Positions 1 through 12,999 of a DNA stretch of 64,000 bases are shown here, piece after piece; positions within the stretch are counted from its first letter, which is position 1; the number at the start of each line of letters is the position of its first letter. The translations under genes and the position numbers were made by a program. Source of the DNA: Nosema muscidifuracis (taxonomy: Eukaryota > Microsporidia > Nosematidae); contig JAIOKI010000007.1 of the NCBI GenBank assembly GCA_028335825.1, forward strand, positions 310,001-374,000, given 5' to 3'. Below the pieces are notes generated by a model, which worked only from the letters and a program-made list of their open reading frames with translations, ran no database searches and was not told the origin of the DNA.

Positions 1-415
1 ATATCTGAAGAGCCGGAGGATGCGGAATTCATTTTAAACGACGAACTTAGTAAAAATTATTCAATTTACTCTTGTGTTGGAAATCTCTCTTATAAAAGCA
101 ACTTTATATTACCATTAGTCATAGAAAAAACCGTCATAGGCGTTTAATAGACACAGGGACAGAGGTCTCCCTTATTAGTAAAATCATATTACCAACAGGA
201 ATTAAAATTTTTCTATGCAAAGGTATAATAAGAGGGTACTCGACAATGTATACGAAGAGAAAACTTAGAAATAATTTTTCTGAAGATACAATGATGATAT
301 TTAATTTCTTCAAAAGTGTAGAAAATAAATTAAAGAATACTTCTAATGACCTTATTATTTGCATAAAGGAATTCTTTTCTAAGATTTATCAAGAAAAAAA
401 ATATCTCTAAATGTG
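1..415 (+). mobile_element. Ty3-like LTR retrotransposon fossil, protease region
   Basis: The plus strand carries short coding stretches resembling the retropepsin region of a Ty3/gypsy-type pol: an acidic stretch (EEPEDAEFILND) followed by the aspartic protease signature DTG within LIDTGTEVSLIS. Only this part of the element is present at the window edge, and it is broken by several disruptions. No LTR was identified. It is an old fossil whose left part lies outside the window. The family call rests on the protease motif and its spacing; the exact clade is not resolved. Confidence 0.6.
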
Positions 416-755
416 GATATGATATTTTTTGTTATGAAATATAACTTAGAATATTTGATTAATTATAATTTGATTGAATCAAATCATGATTATAGACGAA
501 ATATCAATTAAGCAATATATCTTAACTTTAACTATTTATTAATTAATTAAAAAACAGTATTCAATAATTTGTATCATAAATAATATCTTGAGATTTTTGT
601 TGTATTTATTTTTTAATTCTCCATAAACAAAAATTAAACTTTAAATTTATGTGGTGGAAGAAAAAGACATATCCACGAAGGGTTAAAAATTATACAAGAA
701 TTTAAATTTCAAAAAACTACAAAAAATAAAATAAGCCATTACCTATAACAAGCAG
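416..755. other. AT-rich stretch without a gene
   Basis: I see no open frame, RNA gene or recognisable repeat here. It separates the Ty3-like fragment from the 3' end of the inverted LINE-A fragment. Confidence 0.5.
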
Positions 756-1757
756 ACAAAAATAAAAAGATTTATTGAGATAAGAGAGAAAAGCCACACA
801 GCAAGTAAAAACTTCTACATCCAATATTATGTGACACACACCAGCATACCATAAAGGCCTTGCTTGTAGGAAGATTGGGAACCCCTTAGGATTAATTAAA
901 ATCCTTCAGTCATAATGACTGAGACCTGCGTTCAGCAGGATTTTGGGTTATCGCCTGGTTCAATACACCAATTAAGAACACAACTCAGTTCAGCGGAATG
1001 CTACGGCATAATATGCAGCTTTAAGCCAAACCCCTCCCATGTCAGAATTTGATTCTTTTGTTGCTAATAAATTAGCTACTTTTGTATCAGATTTTATTCT
1101 GATGAGACATGAAGTCTACTCTTTTGTTGTACAATGATATATCTTTGTACTATCATTTTATCAAGAAATTCTACTCTTGCAAGTAGAGCTTTTCTTCCTG
1201 TTGGTGAAGTCTTGATGTCATTTATATTACCAATGATCATCTTAACTTGTTCTATTTTTGTTAGAGTTAAAGAATTTAACTCTGGAATTTTGTTCTCATA
1301 AAGAGATCTTGTCTCAGATAAGGATGGACAATCTAACAGGAAATGTTCAAGATTTTCCTGTTCTCTATAATACTAAGGGATTCTACGAGCATTAGCTAAC
1401 GCAGAAGACCATCTAATTAAATTACACCTTATTTTAGTGTAATTCCTTATCTGTCTTTTATTTACTTGTGTTAGTATGTACTTGAGTTGAGACTCAAATA
1501 TACCATACTGTGCTGCTAGTGAGGATGCTATGGTAGTATTATAAGATCTCCTACCTTTCAATACCTCGATTATTCTTTGTTTGGCTACTTTGTAGTCAAT
1601 ACTTTCATAGTCGTGTCCGACATATCTTTTACACCACCGTCGAGTTCTTGAACTCCATGTAGTCTTTTTAGCTCTTGGAACTTGTTCTACAAATTCCGAG
1701 ATTATAGTTTTGTTGTGTTTCCACTTCCTTAATGCTCTAAAGCGATTTAGAGCTGCT
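756..1757 (-). mobile_element. 5'-truncated copy of LINE family A (3' end of ORF2 plus 3' UTR)
   Basis: Read on the minus strand, this is nearly identical to the last kilobase of the full-length family A element (about 25.73-26.76 kb). It holds the end of ORF2, the structured 3' UTR and the terminal AATAAA plus T-rich tail. It begins at the sequence matching ORF2 near the repeat CTCTAAATCGCTTTAGAG and lacks everything upstream, a typical 5' truncation from target-primed reverse transcription. It differs from the long copy by a 24-nt in-frame deletion between two GAGAACA direct repeats. The deletion removes the first cysteines of the CCHC motif. A 62-codon stretch at 1373-1561 stays open. Confidence 0.9.
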
Positions 1758-1945
1758 GTAAATTTTCACTGGTTGTAGTAATACCCACATCTACTATTAA
1801 TATTTCCTTCTTCCTTCTGTCTATTAAAATAATATCTGTCCTAATTGCTGTGTCGACCCTAATCTCTACGTCTTTATTAGTATCGTATATATATCTTATA
1901 TTTACGTATTTCATTATTTATTTCCGGGCATTTCAAATTGTACAA
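1758..1945 (-). mobile_element. Fragment of an R4/Dong-like LINE, restriction-like endonuclease domain
   Basis: On the minus strand, directly upstream of the LINE-A insertion point, about 50 codons are open and contain VEIRVDTAIRTDIILIDRR followed by KEILIVDVGIT. This is the PD-(D/E)XK arrangement (a D about 15-20 residues before a hydrophobic-V-D-V strand) of the C-terminal restriction-like endonuclease found in R2/R4/Dong/NeSL-type LINEs. It appears to have been interrupted by the LINE-A copy. It may be the displaced 3' part of the R4-like reverse transcriptase remnant at 8.0-9.6 kb, but that link is unproven. Confidence 0.6.
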
Positions 1946-2449
1946 TTTTTACTTTTTTGTATCTCTTCTTTCCTCATATTCTCTTGCGTCATGTGTATAC
2001 TACTATGACTCATACTATTGTATATGTTTTATACATTTTGTAATATTCTCTTACAAAGCACATCTATTCTGCCATTGGATTAATGATTTCAAACAGAAAC
2101 TATTTTTTGTCTATACCATTTATTGATGCTCAATCTAAGATTATATTTCTAGTATCTTTTATTTTTACTTGGTCATTTATTTTTAAAACTTTTATAATTT
2201 TGAAGTTTCTTGTTTTTAAATACTTCAGAAAATCTATATATGTAAAAAATCATTGCATTAACAATGTATTTGCATTTAAAGGTCCTATAGTGTCAAATTC
2301 GAGGGTTTTTTCTTACATGTCATAAAAATCAATATACATAGGTTCTTTACTTTTATTTGATTATACATTTGCATTAAACAGAGTTTTTTGATATTTCTTT
2401 TACTAACTTTAATTATACAATACATCTATTAACTTTTTATATCATTTGA

Positions 2450-3750
2450 ATTTCTCACTAAATTATTATAAAAGTCTGAAAAATCTTTCTTTGTTAAATT
2501 GTCACCACTTCATTGTTTTCTATTCTACTTAGACCGTAGTCATAAGAAACTTGGCAATATTTTGTTTATTCAATTATAAAATTTGACACTTGAATTCTTT
2601 TATTCATCGCTAAAATTTAGGAGAATGTACTGTTACTCTGTCATCTAAAGCTTTCAAAAAATAAAATTGGTAAATTTTTAAATTATACACCTAATAAGAA
2701 ATATTCAAAGTTTTAATTCTCACAATACAACCAAAATTTCTTTCCATCAATCCCATCTTTCATAATGTGATGTAATTGGCAAATGTTCACCTTTACATCT
2801 CTACATCTGTTTCTAGGACAAATTATTTTTAAAATAAGATTGTTAATTGCTTCAATTCATCTGATTCTGCTGATATAAGTACTTTTAATAGTTTTCTTAT
2901 TATCTATACATAGAGTTATCTTATATTTTTAATTTCTAAACACAGTGATTTTTTCTTGTTATTTGCAAGATTTTCTACTATTTTTTATGCTTTATCATGT
3001 TCTTGTTTGGTTTTCTCCAAAAAAATAAAATTTATCATATAAACATAACAGTATACTTTTATATGTTCTTCTAACGTTGTATTCATAGACAATTAAGAAA
3101 GATTTAGTGAGTTTTTTAACTCATCAGCATTCTACTCTATTAATATAGCTTGTTTTTTCATTATAAATGCTGTTTTCGACAATCCTTCTTATTTATCTTA
3201 ATCCGAAAAGATCTTTTGATTAATTTTGGAAAAATATCTTTGCTTCTTCAAATTATAAATTATTTCTGAAATATTAGGCAAAGACCATTTATCAAGTACT
3301 ATTAATTTGTTAAATATTATCATATTTGTTATTGGTCTTATGCTACCATCTGATTTTAATACCGATCTAAGATTATTTAATTATAGATATTGCATTCATG
3401 GCAATCTTTTACTTCTGCTTCTACCTTAACTTTGTAACTTTGCGGTATTTTAATTTATCCACCATAATTTATCTTTCTAAAGTTTCAATTCTAAATTAAC
3501 TTCAAATAATGCTTTCTTTTTATGTCTTGATAATTCTTCACTGGATTTTTTTAATTTTATTCTTTTTTACCATGAGACTTCACAACCATTCTCTAACATC
3601 ATTATTATAATATCTCCTTTGGGTAAAATATAAAATATTTCCTCATGTTTTTTATCCTGATAAGTTAATTTGATTTTTGTGAAATCCTTTTGTCGCATCC
3701 AAATTTTTATTTTTTTCGTTGGATTCGGAAATTATCCTCGTGACGAAATC
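2450..3750 (-). mobile_element. Ty3-like LTR retrotransposon fossil, RT and RNase H region
   Basis: On the minus strand, pieces of a Ty3/gypsy-type reverse transcriptase occur in the correct order from about 3.37 kb down to 2.99 kb: DGSIRP, then SLPNI, YFSKI, KTAF and finally EKTKQEHDK, which follows the catalytic strand. An RNase H-like start (FVLETD) lies near 2.82 kb. The copy is badly decayed with many breaks, so it is old. No LTR was found. The family assignment rests on motif order. Confidence 0.6.
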
Positions 3751-6700
3751 GATGTATTTATATATGATTATAGTTGATCATATTACATCCGCATATTATG
3801 TTCAATTATTGATAAATTTACAGATTTAAGTGATTGTTTCGGAGGAAGATATCAATCACTTCGCACTTACTACGGTACTTTTATTATAATTTTGTTCCAT
3901 TCAGATAAATCTAGATATATTTTTCTTGTATTGGCTTGAAAAGTTCTAAGTTAGAGTTTTTTCGGCGCTCTTAGAAATATATTTTTTTTCATTAATATAA
4001 ATGTAATATTCTTCATTCAAAAAATCTTTGCCTTTTCTATTTTTTTGGATTTATTTATCTTAACGTCTTCCTTAGATCTATTATTAGAAGATTTTTCATT
4101 CTTGCAACATAAAGCAGATCTTCTTTGGCATCAATGTGATTAAAATTTACAAATTACTTGTTTGAATTCTCTTTTATTGGTTATCAAGTCTTTTTGGTAT
4201 TTTGATAATTGTATATTCTTTAAAAATCAGCTGCTATTTAATTTTCTTTTTTTCTCCAAAAGATTACAAAGTTACATTTCTCTCTAAAGACTCAAAAGAC
4301 ATATCTTTCCATAATTAATAACATCTTTTGTCGAGTTTCTTATTTTTAATTAAATCTTCTTTCATCGGTTGTCATTTTTTGAAAATTGAAAATTATTCTC
4401 TTTTCTCGTTAATTCCATTTCAAGATTATTTGTGGTCAATTTATCCAATTTTGATATAATTTATATAAACTTATCTCTATAATTGTAATTATTATTTTAC
4501 CCGTGTTATGATTTACGTATAAATTTTATCATATATTAAAAATGCTAAAATTAATGATGACTAAAAGATGCTAATCTCAAAAATTATGAGGTGAAGTTTT
4601 TGTTTTTGAATTTTAATTATGTTATCTTGTTGTCATTGCACAATTCCAATACGTCATTTAATTGACATAACAAATGTGATAGTTCATAACAAAATTGTTA
4701 GGGTGATTTGTTCACGGTTAATAACTTATAGACTTTATGTCAATGATGTCTCTATATAAGTATCATTACTAATAGGCAAAAAGGTATGAGAACTGACTAA
4801 AGAATGAGGTTATAACCAAGTATGAATGACAAAATTAACGGAATGAATCAACTATTAGCATATCAAATCTGAAAACTATTTTAGTTTTTAATTTTTAGTT
4901 TTATGGGAACTTCAAAGAAATATGAAAATATTTTTTTTCAATAAAGCAGCTTGGCCAAAGGGCTACTTGACGATCTTTAGCCTTAAAAGGAAAATAAAAA
5001 AATTTCCATACAAATCATTTTTGATATATTAGCTAATAAATTTTCTTGTAAAGTTCTCATTGCCAAAAAGAAATTTATGTTTTCTCAAGTTTTATGCATA
5101 GTAGGTGTTTTTGAATTTACTCTCAATAAGATTTGTATGGAACAAATTAATATAATTTACAAATTCTGAGGAATTATTTACAATGTGCAAAAAATAGATC
5201 ACGCGAACTTGAATATATTATAAAAATCGCGATGAATGATAGATTCTTATGAATGTGCCTTTACAGCAGCTCTATAATCTTTTTTATGTAATTCACAGAA
5301 ACCATTATTATCCTTCTATCAAGTGTTCTTTCTACCATTCCGGACCCAAACTTTCTTTAGTCTATACCTCTGTTGCATTTGAGTTTTCCGGATTTATTTT
5401 CGTCAAGTTATACTATTATCTTAAGTACATATATTTTTTTCAATGCTAGATATTACTTTTTTAGAATATATCCTACACATCTCTGAGAAAATTTGTAACT
5501 CTCAAATTACTGTTTTTTTTTTGTATTAAGACCATAATTTAATAATAAGTAATATATCTATAATTGACAATTTTTTTAAAATGGTGTTTTTGGGGACCAT
5601 ATTTTTTCTACACATTTTAACGTAAATTTACATTGTTTTTATATATTTTACCATCAGCTTCTGTAGCCCGACCAGTCTCCTGTTCAAGATCTTATGACGA
5701 GTAATTTAAATCACTTTTAATATTTCTCTTAGCAGCCATAAATTTTCTTTTTTCAGTTAATAAAATTGTTTTATCAAGACATAGCTGATTTACTGAGAAT
5801 ACAAATCTATTCGTAGATTAATTTATTACATACTACTTAATTAAAGTGAACTGTTAAATGACTCATTACATTAGATATTTTGGAAGTAATATTATATTCA
5901 TTACTGGCTCATTTTTTGACAGATTCGAATCAAAAACATGTTTTCTTTTGATTATCAATTAACGAAAAAAATATTTCCTTAATTTTATTTAAGGCCTGAC
6001 ACATTTTGAAGATATTTTTTTTCAATGTTTCTTATAAAGATTTTTTGGCCGTATGAGCCCAAAAATCCAAGCATAATTGGCTAATATTCACAATATTTGA
6101 AAAATAATTGTAAAATATAAACGCTCTATTGTTATTAGGAAATTGGTTTCATGCTGTTGATAAGTTTCTTATTTATATTCAATGTCCAAATCATAATACA
6201 TAAAGTTATCATTTATTTATGGCTTGTTGATACAAGCAAAACTATTTATTACTAAGAGTCGCATCGATTGATATTCTTCTACGACAATGATATTGAAGTT
6301 TAATTATTGAATAAGTTAAAAAAATTAATTTTGTCTTTACTTTCACATTATTTAATTTCAAGATTATCTTTATTTTAAATCAAAATTAAGAGTGTCAAAA
6401 TAACTATAGTGTGAAAATTCAGAATACCATTGTTTTACTATAATTATATAACGACTTCTTGTAAGTGCATTAAATTTGTTCATAGTATATTTATGTTATC
6501 TAATTTATACCTAGTTAACAATCAAATTCTATTGAAAAACTATGACTATCTTTACTATCACATAATTCATCACTTTGTTAATCACAAAAATTGTAATTCT
6601 ATAAAATTTCGTTTTTAATAACGTATTAAGCCCATCTCTACAAATGTGTTTATTCATCAATTTTTTTTAATTTTATAAGTCGTTTTTTATTTGGACACAT

Positions 6701-7990
6701 TAATAGTAAAATTTTTTTAGTTTATATCTGAGATTTTCGGTAGCATGACCATTTTTAATACAGCTTTATTAAAGTTCTGTTAATTTTCGAATTTAAATAT
6801 TTGCCATTTTCTTCATATCCTTTACTTCCCCACATCATTCACATCCTTTTTTAGAAAATTATCATACTAAGATTTGATTAAATAACTAAAATTGAATCCG
6901 AATAAAAAATATAATGTGAAATGTAACTGTTCATCGTTCAATAAAAATTAAAACCTATATCTTAAAGTCATTGATTGATAATATTTTTTCACTATATGTA
7001 GAACATATAAATAAACAGGTATTTATCAAATCTTCTCTTCCTAAATTTTTAAGATTTGATTTTTGTGTAGACTTTTTCCGTAGCCCTTGTGAGATTACCA
7101 CAATGAAAAATTCTGTTATAGGAGAGTGTGCACGAATAAAGATTTTTACTTGTTATTCTCGACTGTTGATTCTTTCTTAAAATAATTAGTATTTACTAGA
7201 CTATCGTATTTTTTCTTGTTTTCATTTTTAACCTTTCTCTAAATTAATCTATTGTTTGTGTAAATTTTATTTTAGTCTTTCACATTCATAAAACTCAAAG
7301 TTTCGCTTCTTCTTAATCATTATGCTTTTCTTACTCTCCAATACCTCCGAAGTTCATATTTATCTTACGGTGATTGTTCATTTTCAAGCTTTCTAAAGTC
7401 ATCTTGAAAACCCTTATAGGATATACGCTTCTGTTTATTTATTTAACTTGAGCTCAGTTTTATATTGTCGGCAATAGTTTGTTCCAATTTCATCAAATGC
7501 CACCATATACGAAATTATTTGTCGATTTAAAATTTATATAGTGATGTAATGTGATTCGGTAACATATCATATTTATGTTTTTTCTTAACTTCCTCCTGAT
7601 TTATTATTAATAAATATTTTCGGTTTATGCTATTTTTATCGCTCTTTGTCTTCTCAATCCACTATACATACTTTGTCGAAACACACTTATATACATATTG
7701 GTTTATTATTTTCCTGTATATCTGCAAGTGTATGCACCTTAATTTCTTGTAATGTCACTTCATATGCTAACATCCTATCTCGCTGGGTTTTCTTATGGTT
7801 AACTGTCTTATGTTTTTAACAACAGTTGACACATTATTTTTTCCGCAAAAAAAACAATTTTTTAGGTTATATTTTCCCTTTGTCAGCCAGATGGCGGAGT
7901 TCTTTATACTTACTAGAGGGTATAATTTGTATCTATATAGTTTTGCGTAATTATTTTTACTAATCTTGCTATATAGAGTTTCTTTCCAAA
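3751..7990. other. Decayed AT-rich region, no gene recognised
   Basis: About 4.2 kb with no open frame longer than about 70 codons and no frame that reads like a known protein. Base composition is uneven, as expected from old mobile-element debris, and the region lies between a Ty3-like fossil and an R4-like LINE remnant. Short open stretches such as 5249-5449 and 6971-7180 look like chance. Confidence 0.5.
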
Positions 7991-7999
7991 GGTTATCTA

Positions 8000-9620
8000 A
8001 AATTTAAGACACAAACTTTATATCTAATTAATACTTCTTTATTAAAAAAGGTTTTTTTCTAGTCAGATGAGAATTATTTTCTCTTTAATCTTCATTGCTG
8101 GTTTTCCGAGTCTTATAATTTTTTTTACTTTCTTAAGCATTAAAAAATAGGAGCAGTATTCTCTCACTCTTGTGATCTACATTTTTCTGACCTCTATCTA
8201 ATTCTTTTGTAGTCATGTACAGTCCTTCTTAAAACTCCGAGTATTTGATATGTGGTTTTTGATTAGAATATTTCAGAATGCTTCGTCGAGTTCTCTAAGT
8301 TCATCAGGTTTGGTCAATGCCAATATCATAGCTAATTAGTGAGATTGAATTTTCATTATCTGCTTAAAAAAGTTTTAGAATTCAACTTTGTTCTACGTAT
8401 TTTTCATTTCTTTGTGACAATAGTAATTCTTTCTTCTGAATCTTCAATAATCCCAAATGTTTGATAGTCTCATGTCTTTCTAAAAGTTTAGCATTCTCTA
8501 TATACTTTTAGTTATTGGTTACATATTTCTATTCATTCAAGTTCTACTGCCTTAAAATATGTTTGGAGTTCTTTTACCATTTCTTTAAATTCCCTATCAT
8601 TAACTGTCAAAATTTCAAGGTAATCTAAAACAAGAAGTGGTTGCACGAGAACTGCACATACTCAGATTAAATTTTAATTTATTGATAGATACCATTTAGC
8701 ATTATGCTTAATGAATTCATATATAATACAAATAAAAGCGTAGATAAACTATCATCCCATAGAATTTCTTTTTTAAATCTTTTGTTAATTGTTGTTTCAT
8801 TACTGGATATAATTTCTAATCTCAAGTTTCTGCTTATGTTCTCTATAAAGTCATTTATCAATTTGATACACTTCATGTGATATTCATGGCTTATAGAATC
8901 ATAAACATTTTTCACATATATACGTGGCCTATACTGAGTGCTACATTTGTGGAGCTTGTTCTTTGGCGTCTTGTACACATCTGATTTTTGCATAATAGAT
9001 ATTTTACCTTCAAAATATTCTGCAATTAATATTTGTACCTTCCTTGTCTTTCATCTCCAGTTATTTTTTAGTGTGCTTTTTTTACAACTACTTTTTTCCT
9101 TTCTTTATGCGTGTGCTTCTGGTAACTTATTTTAGATAATTGAAATATTTTGGTCACATACGCTGTTGTCTTTCACGGTATAGTTGTGTAAAAAAATCCT
9201 ATTGCTAAACTAATAGATTCTGGTATTTCTGTATACAGTAAACTGAGCATATTTCTGTGATCGTTTTGCATTATCAATTTTTTTATTCTTAATCTTATGC
9301 CATGCTTCACTAAAGTATTTATCAATCTTCCCTTGTATAAATATATTATTCGATGAGACTTCATTTTATATGTCTATAGGAGTTTCCATTATCTTAATCT
9401 TCTTGGGTTCCCTGCCTCGTCGACAATTACCTTTTGTACTATTTTTTATCATAGTCTTAGAAATGGACTCCTTAATTTCAGTCCCTCTTTCATATGCATG
9501 TCTTCATAACTCAAGATTACTTTGTAGGCTTTAATAAGCCGATCCTCCAGGGACTTGTCATCTAAAATTGCCATTAAAAAGGATATGTTAATTAAGAGAG
9601 TTGGGTCTACAAATTATTTA
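8000..9620 (-). mobile_element. Decayed R4/Dong-like LINE, reverse transcriptase region
   Basis: Minus-strand fragments appear in the order expected for an R4-type LINE. A pre-RT segment lies around 9.5-9.2 kb. RT motifs follow within an open stretch at 8993-8679 (VKNVYDSISHEY, then DDSLSTLLFVLYMNSLS, the usual QGDSLSPLLF-type block). A degenerate YxDD block (DYLEIL then VNDREFKEMVKEL) lies near 8.6 kb, and a thumb-like segment (KPDELRELDEAF) near 8.3 kb. The catalytic DD is lost and several stops and frameshifts are present, so the element is dead. It differs from the APE-type LINEs further right. Confidence 0.65.
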
Positions 9621-12600
9621 TTATTTGTATTCTTGTATGGTTCATGTTCTATTTTATCAGTACAAGTTATTGATGTTGTTTTGTCGAAATTTGATTAAGT
9701 TTTTTTTTACTCTTCTTTAGATAATTTTATCCTATGAAAAATTATCAAGAAAATTCAAAAATATTTTCAGCAAGGAAAATTCAAGAGAATGAATTATTTT
9801 AGGACAAGACACCAAAACTTCTTAAAATATATTTAATTAAGTATTTGTAGCGTTGTAGCCAGTAAAGCATCCAAAACTCAAGTAATACTCTACTATACTC
9901 ACTCTTGTAATATGATGTTTATATTAATATGCTAATTATTTTTTTGTGGATATATGTTGTATCTGCTCATGTAAGCTTTAGTTTTAGATAGATTTTGTGC
10001 TGAATTAATCATCCTTAGTTTTGATAAAAATTTTTATAAAAAATCATTTTTTTAGTCAATACTATAGTATTTTTCTTAAATTATAGCTCTTTTAACTAAC
10101 TATTTAGGAGTAAATTTTTTTGGGACTCATAAATTCCTCTATCTAAGTAGCTTTTTCTTGATTTTTATTGTCATATTTAGTGCTCTAGATTGTAAATATG
10201 TCTTGTTTCAGCTCTATAGTTTTTATTTCAGTTGATTGATATACCTTTCATTGCAATTACATAAGAAATAGTTATGCTTTATACATATTTACTGACTCAC
10301 AGTAAATACCTAAAATTTAAAACTCTTACATTTTCACTAATTTTATTGTATTAACAATTACAAAGCTTATAGTTTCTTACTTTGACAATTAAAAACTCTT
10401 TATTTTCATTCAATACAAATATGCCACGTTATTATTATCATATTCTTACATTTTATGTTTTTACACTTATTGCTTTTTTAAATGGTATGAATTTATTTAT
10501 CTTTAAACCTTAATTTTTATGAAAGATAAGACCAAAATAAATAATATTTCCGTAAAATGTATTTTACTTTTGCTGTGAATAGGTGCACTTGTGGCTTGCT
10601 TAATATGAAAAATATTGACTTGAATAATTTCATCTATTGATATTTATTGCTTTATAGTTGTATTTAAGCAATAATATTTCAACATATCATACTGAAATTC
10701 TAGAAAAATCTATCTATATCAGTTCTATTTACTATTTATAATAATTTCCTTTTTTTCAAAATATTTGCTTTCCATTTTTATCCGTGAGTCAACTTTATTT
10801 TGATATTTTTGTTAGTAAAATATTCTTTAAGTTATGTTTTCTCATTTTTTGCATATTTGTAAACTTATACATCTTAATGCCTCATTTTTTTCTTTTTATT
10901 ATAATAATTTTTAAAATAGTATAAATATTGAGAAAAAACTCATATGAAAAGAATTAAAAAAGCTTAATTGTGGTATTATTCAACAATTTCATAACGACTA
11001 ACTTGATATTTCTTAAATTGATATTCTAGAAGTTATTTTATATTAATTTTTTTACCGTAAGAAAATATATATAAATTCAGTACCAAGGCAGTCCAACATA
11101 AAGACACACCTCATACAAGAGAAATGTCCATGACATAAAAAGATTAACATTCAAAGGACATTTATATCTATGACGAAAAGCAACATATAGATATATATGT
11201 AATGACCTGCTACCTACCATAAATGCTACACATTAATATACTCTTTTTAACATTTGTTTTTTCTCTATTCATTTATTCACATCATTTTTTATTTATAGAA
11301 AACAAATTTAAAAAAGAGTTGAATATCACTCACAATTACTATTTGACTATAAGAAAGAATGTATTTCTAATTTTTCCTGATTATACTTTTGTGGATTAGT
11401 TCACATAAATCATCAACTTATAACTACAAAATGGTGAAGAGTAATACTAATGAACTAGATAGTCAAAAAATATGCAGAATTACAGCAAATAAAATTAAAA
11501 ATCATATTTTTATGCTAAAAGTAGATGAAACGGGTCAAATTTCAAAATTGAGAAATAAGTATATGCTTAAAATACAAATGATATGATTATTATTTATAAA
11601 AAACGAGACTTTTTGTTTAAGCGAACGGAATCAACAAATTACGAATATATATAGAAAAAAAAACTTATCTCTGTTTTCATTAATAAGTTAAACACCTCAA
11701 ATTTCTTAAAAAATTAGGATGCTAAAAGAAGCCCCTAGAAAATATCTCAAAGTAATAGGAAGGTAGTTAAAGAACTATATTAGAGAATAACTAATTACAG
11801 CCGCTTTTAATCACGTTGTTTACTACATAATATTAGAATCAAAAAGTATGTCTTGTGTCTCTGAGGAGTAATACAGTGAAATTAAAGAGACTAATAGCAT
11901 TGTTAAGACATTTTAATTAGAAACCAAAAATCAAAGAAGTTAAAGTTAAACAAATGCAAAATTCTACAATAGTAGATAAATGAAATAAGAAGCTAAATAT
12001 ACAATATTACATAAGATGATTTACTTAATGTGAAATCGCACCGCAAAGATAACATTGCATAGTGTAAAAAATTATCTTTGTTGAATTTTTGTCATTACCT
12101 GAATTCATTCTTCAAAAGTTGATATATTTTTATTATAATATAAAAAAGTCACAAATTGCAATTTAATTTTATGAAATAGAACAAAAGAAACAGAGTATTC
12201 TAAAAGTAAAAATCATTAGAATTCAGGTCACTTTAATAAATATATTCTAAATAACTTAAATTTGTCTTTAAATTCCTATTTTCAATTCTTCTCAAGATAC
12301 ACTAATAATACAACACTATAACCAAATATTAATTGGTTTTACTTAAAATAAAATATTTTATAAGTTATCCACTGATATATGTTATCTATATCGGTTTTTA
12401 AAAGCCCTTAAGTATATTTTATTTACTTAATCTCTACTCCCAGCAATAACTTAAATACACGTGAAAGAAATTGAATATTGCCACTGAAAAAATGATTAAT
12501 TAAAAATTAGAAATATTTTAACAGATTTTGTAGTAATAACTAGGATTTTGTAAATTTGAATTAAAAAATATTAATTTGAGACTTCTGAAAATTCTAGACC

Positions 12601-12990
12601 TTTCTTGCCTATTTACAAAGAACAGAGATTTACTTTGAGATGATATGCAAATAAGAATTTTCTCTATTAAATTTTGGTTTAACAAATAATGTTCTTATAC
12701 GATCTTGTTCTTACATCAGTTTATGATAGACCAGTGCCTATCAACATCAAACACAGAATATTAGATCTTCCTCTTACTTAAAAGGTGTATTTAAAAAAAA
12801 TAATAATTTAACAGTAATTAAAATATTAAACAAACAAAGTTATAAGTTTAATACCAAGATGTTATTGAAGTTTATATTTATTTATTTAATTAAATATTAA
12901 CAGTTATATAAAAAAACATAATGTTAAATTAAATAAAAACTTTGTATTGTATAATTTTAGAAATAACATATTACTTTACCATTTTAGATT
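9621..12990. other. AT-rich non-coding stretch, nothing recognised
   Basis: About 3.4 kb with stops in every frame. The only open piece of note (11389-11586, 65 codons) starts at a non-ATG codon (GTG in some codes) and has no recognisable family or upstream CCC motif. I read it as decayed sequence. Confidence 0.45.
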
Positions 12991-12999
12991 TACATTTTT

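Noticed and set aside
2700-2840. Minus-strand Cys-rich stretch ending IDGKKFW first read as an ISXO2/MULE-type transposase zinc motif
   Set aside because: RT and RNase H blocks of a Ty3-like fossil run through the same strand and place this stretch in the RNase H region (FVLETD), which explains it better.
6971-7180. 69-codon open frame in the left AT-rich region
   Set aside because: No family match, no CCC motif and no neighbouring gene. It is likely chance.
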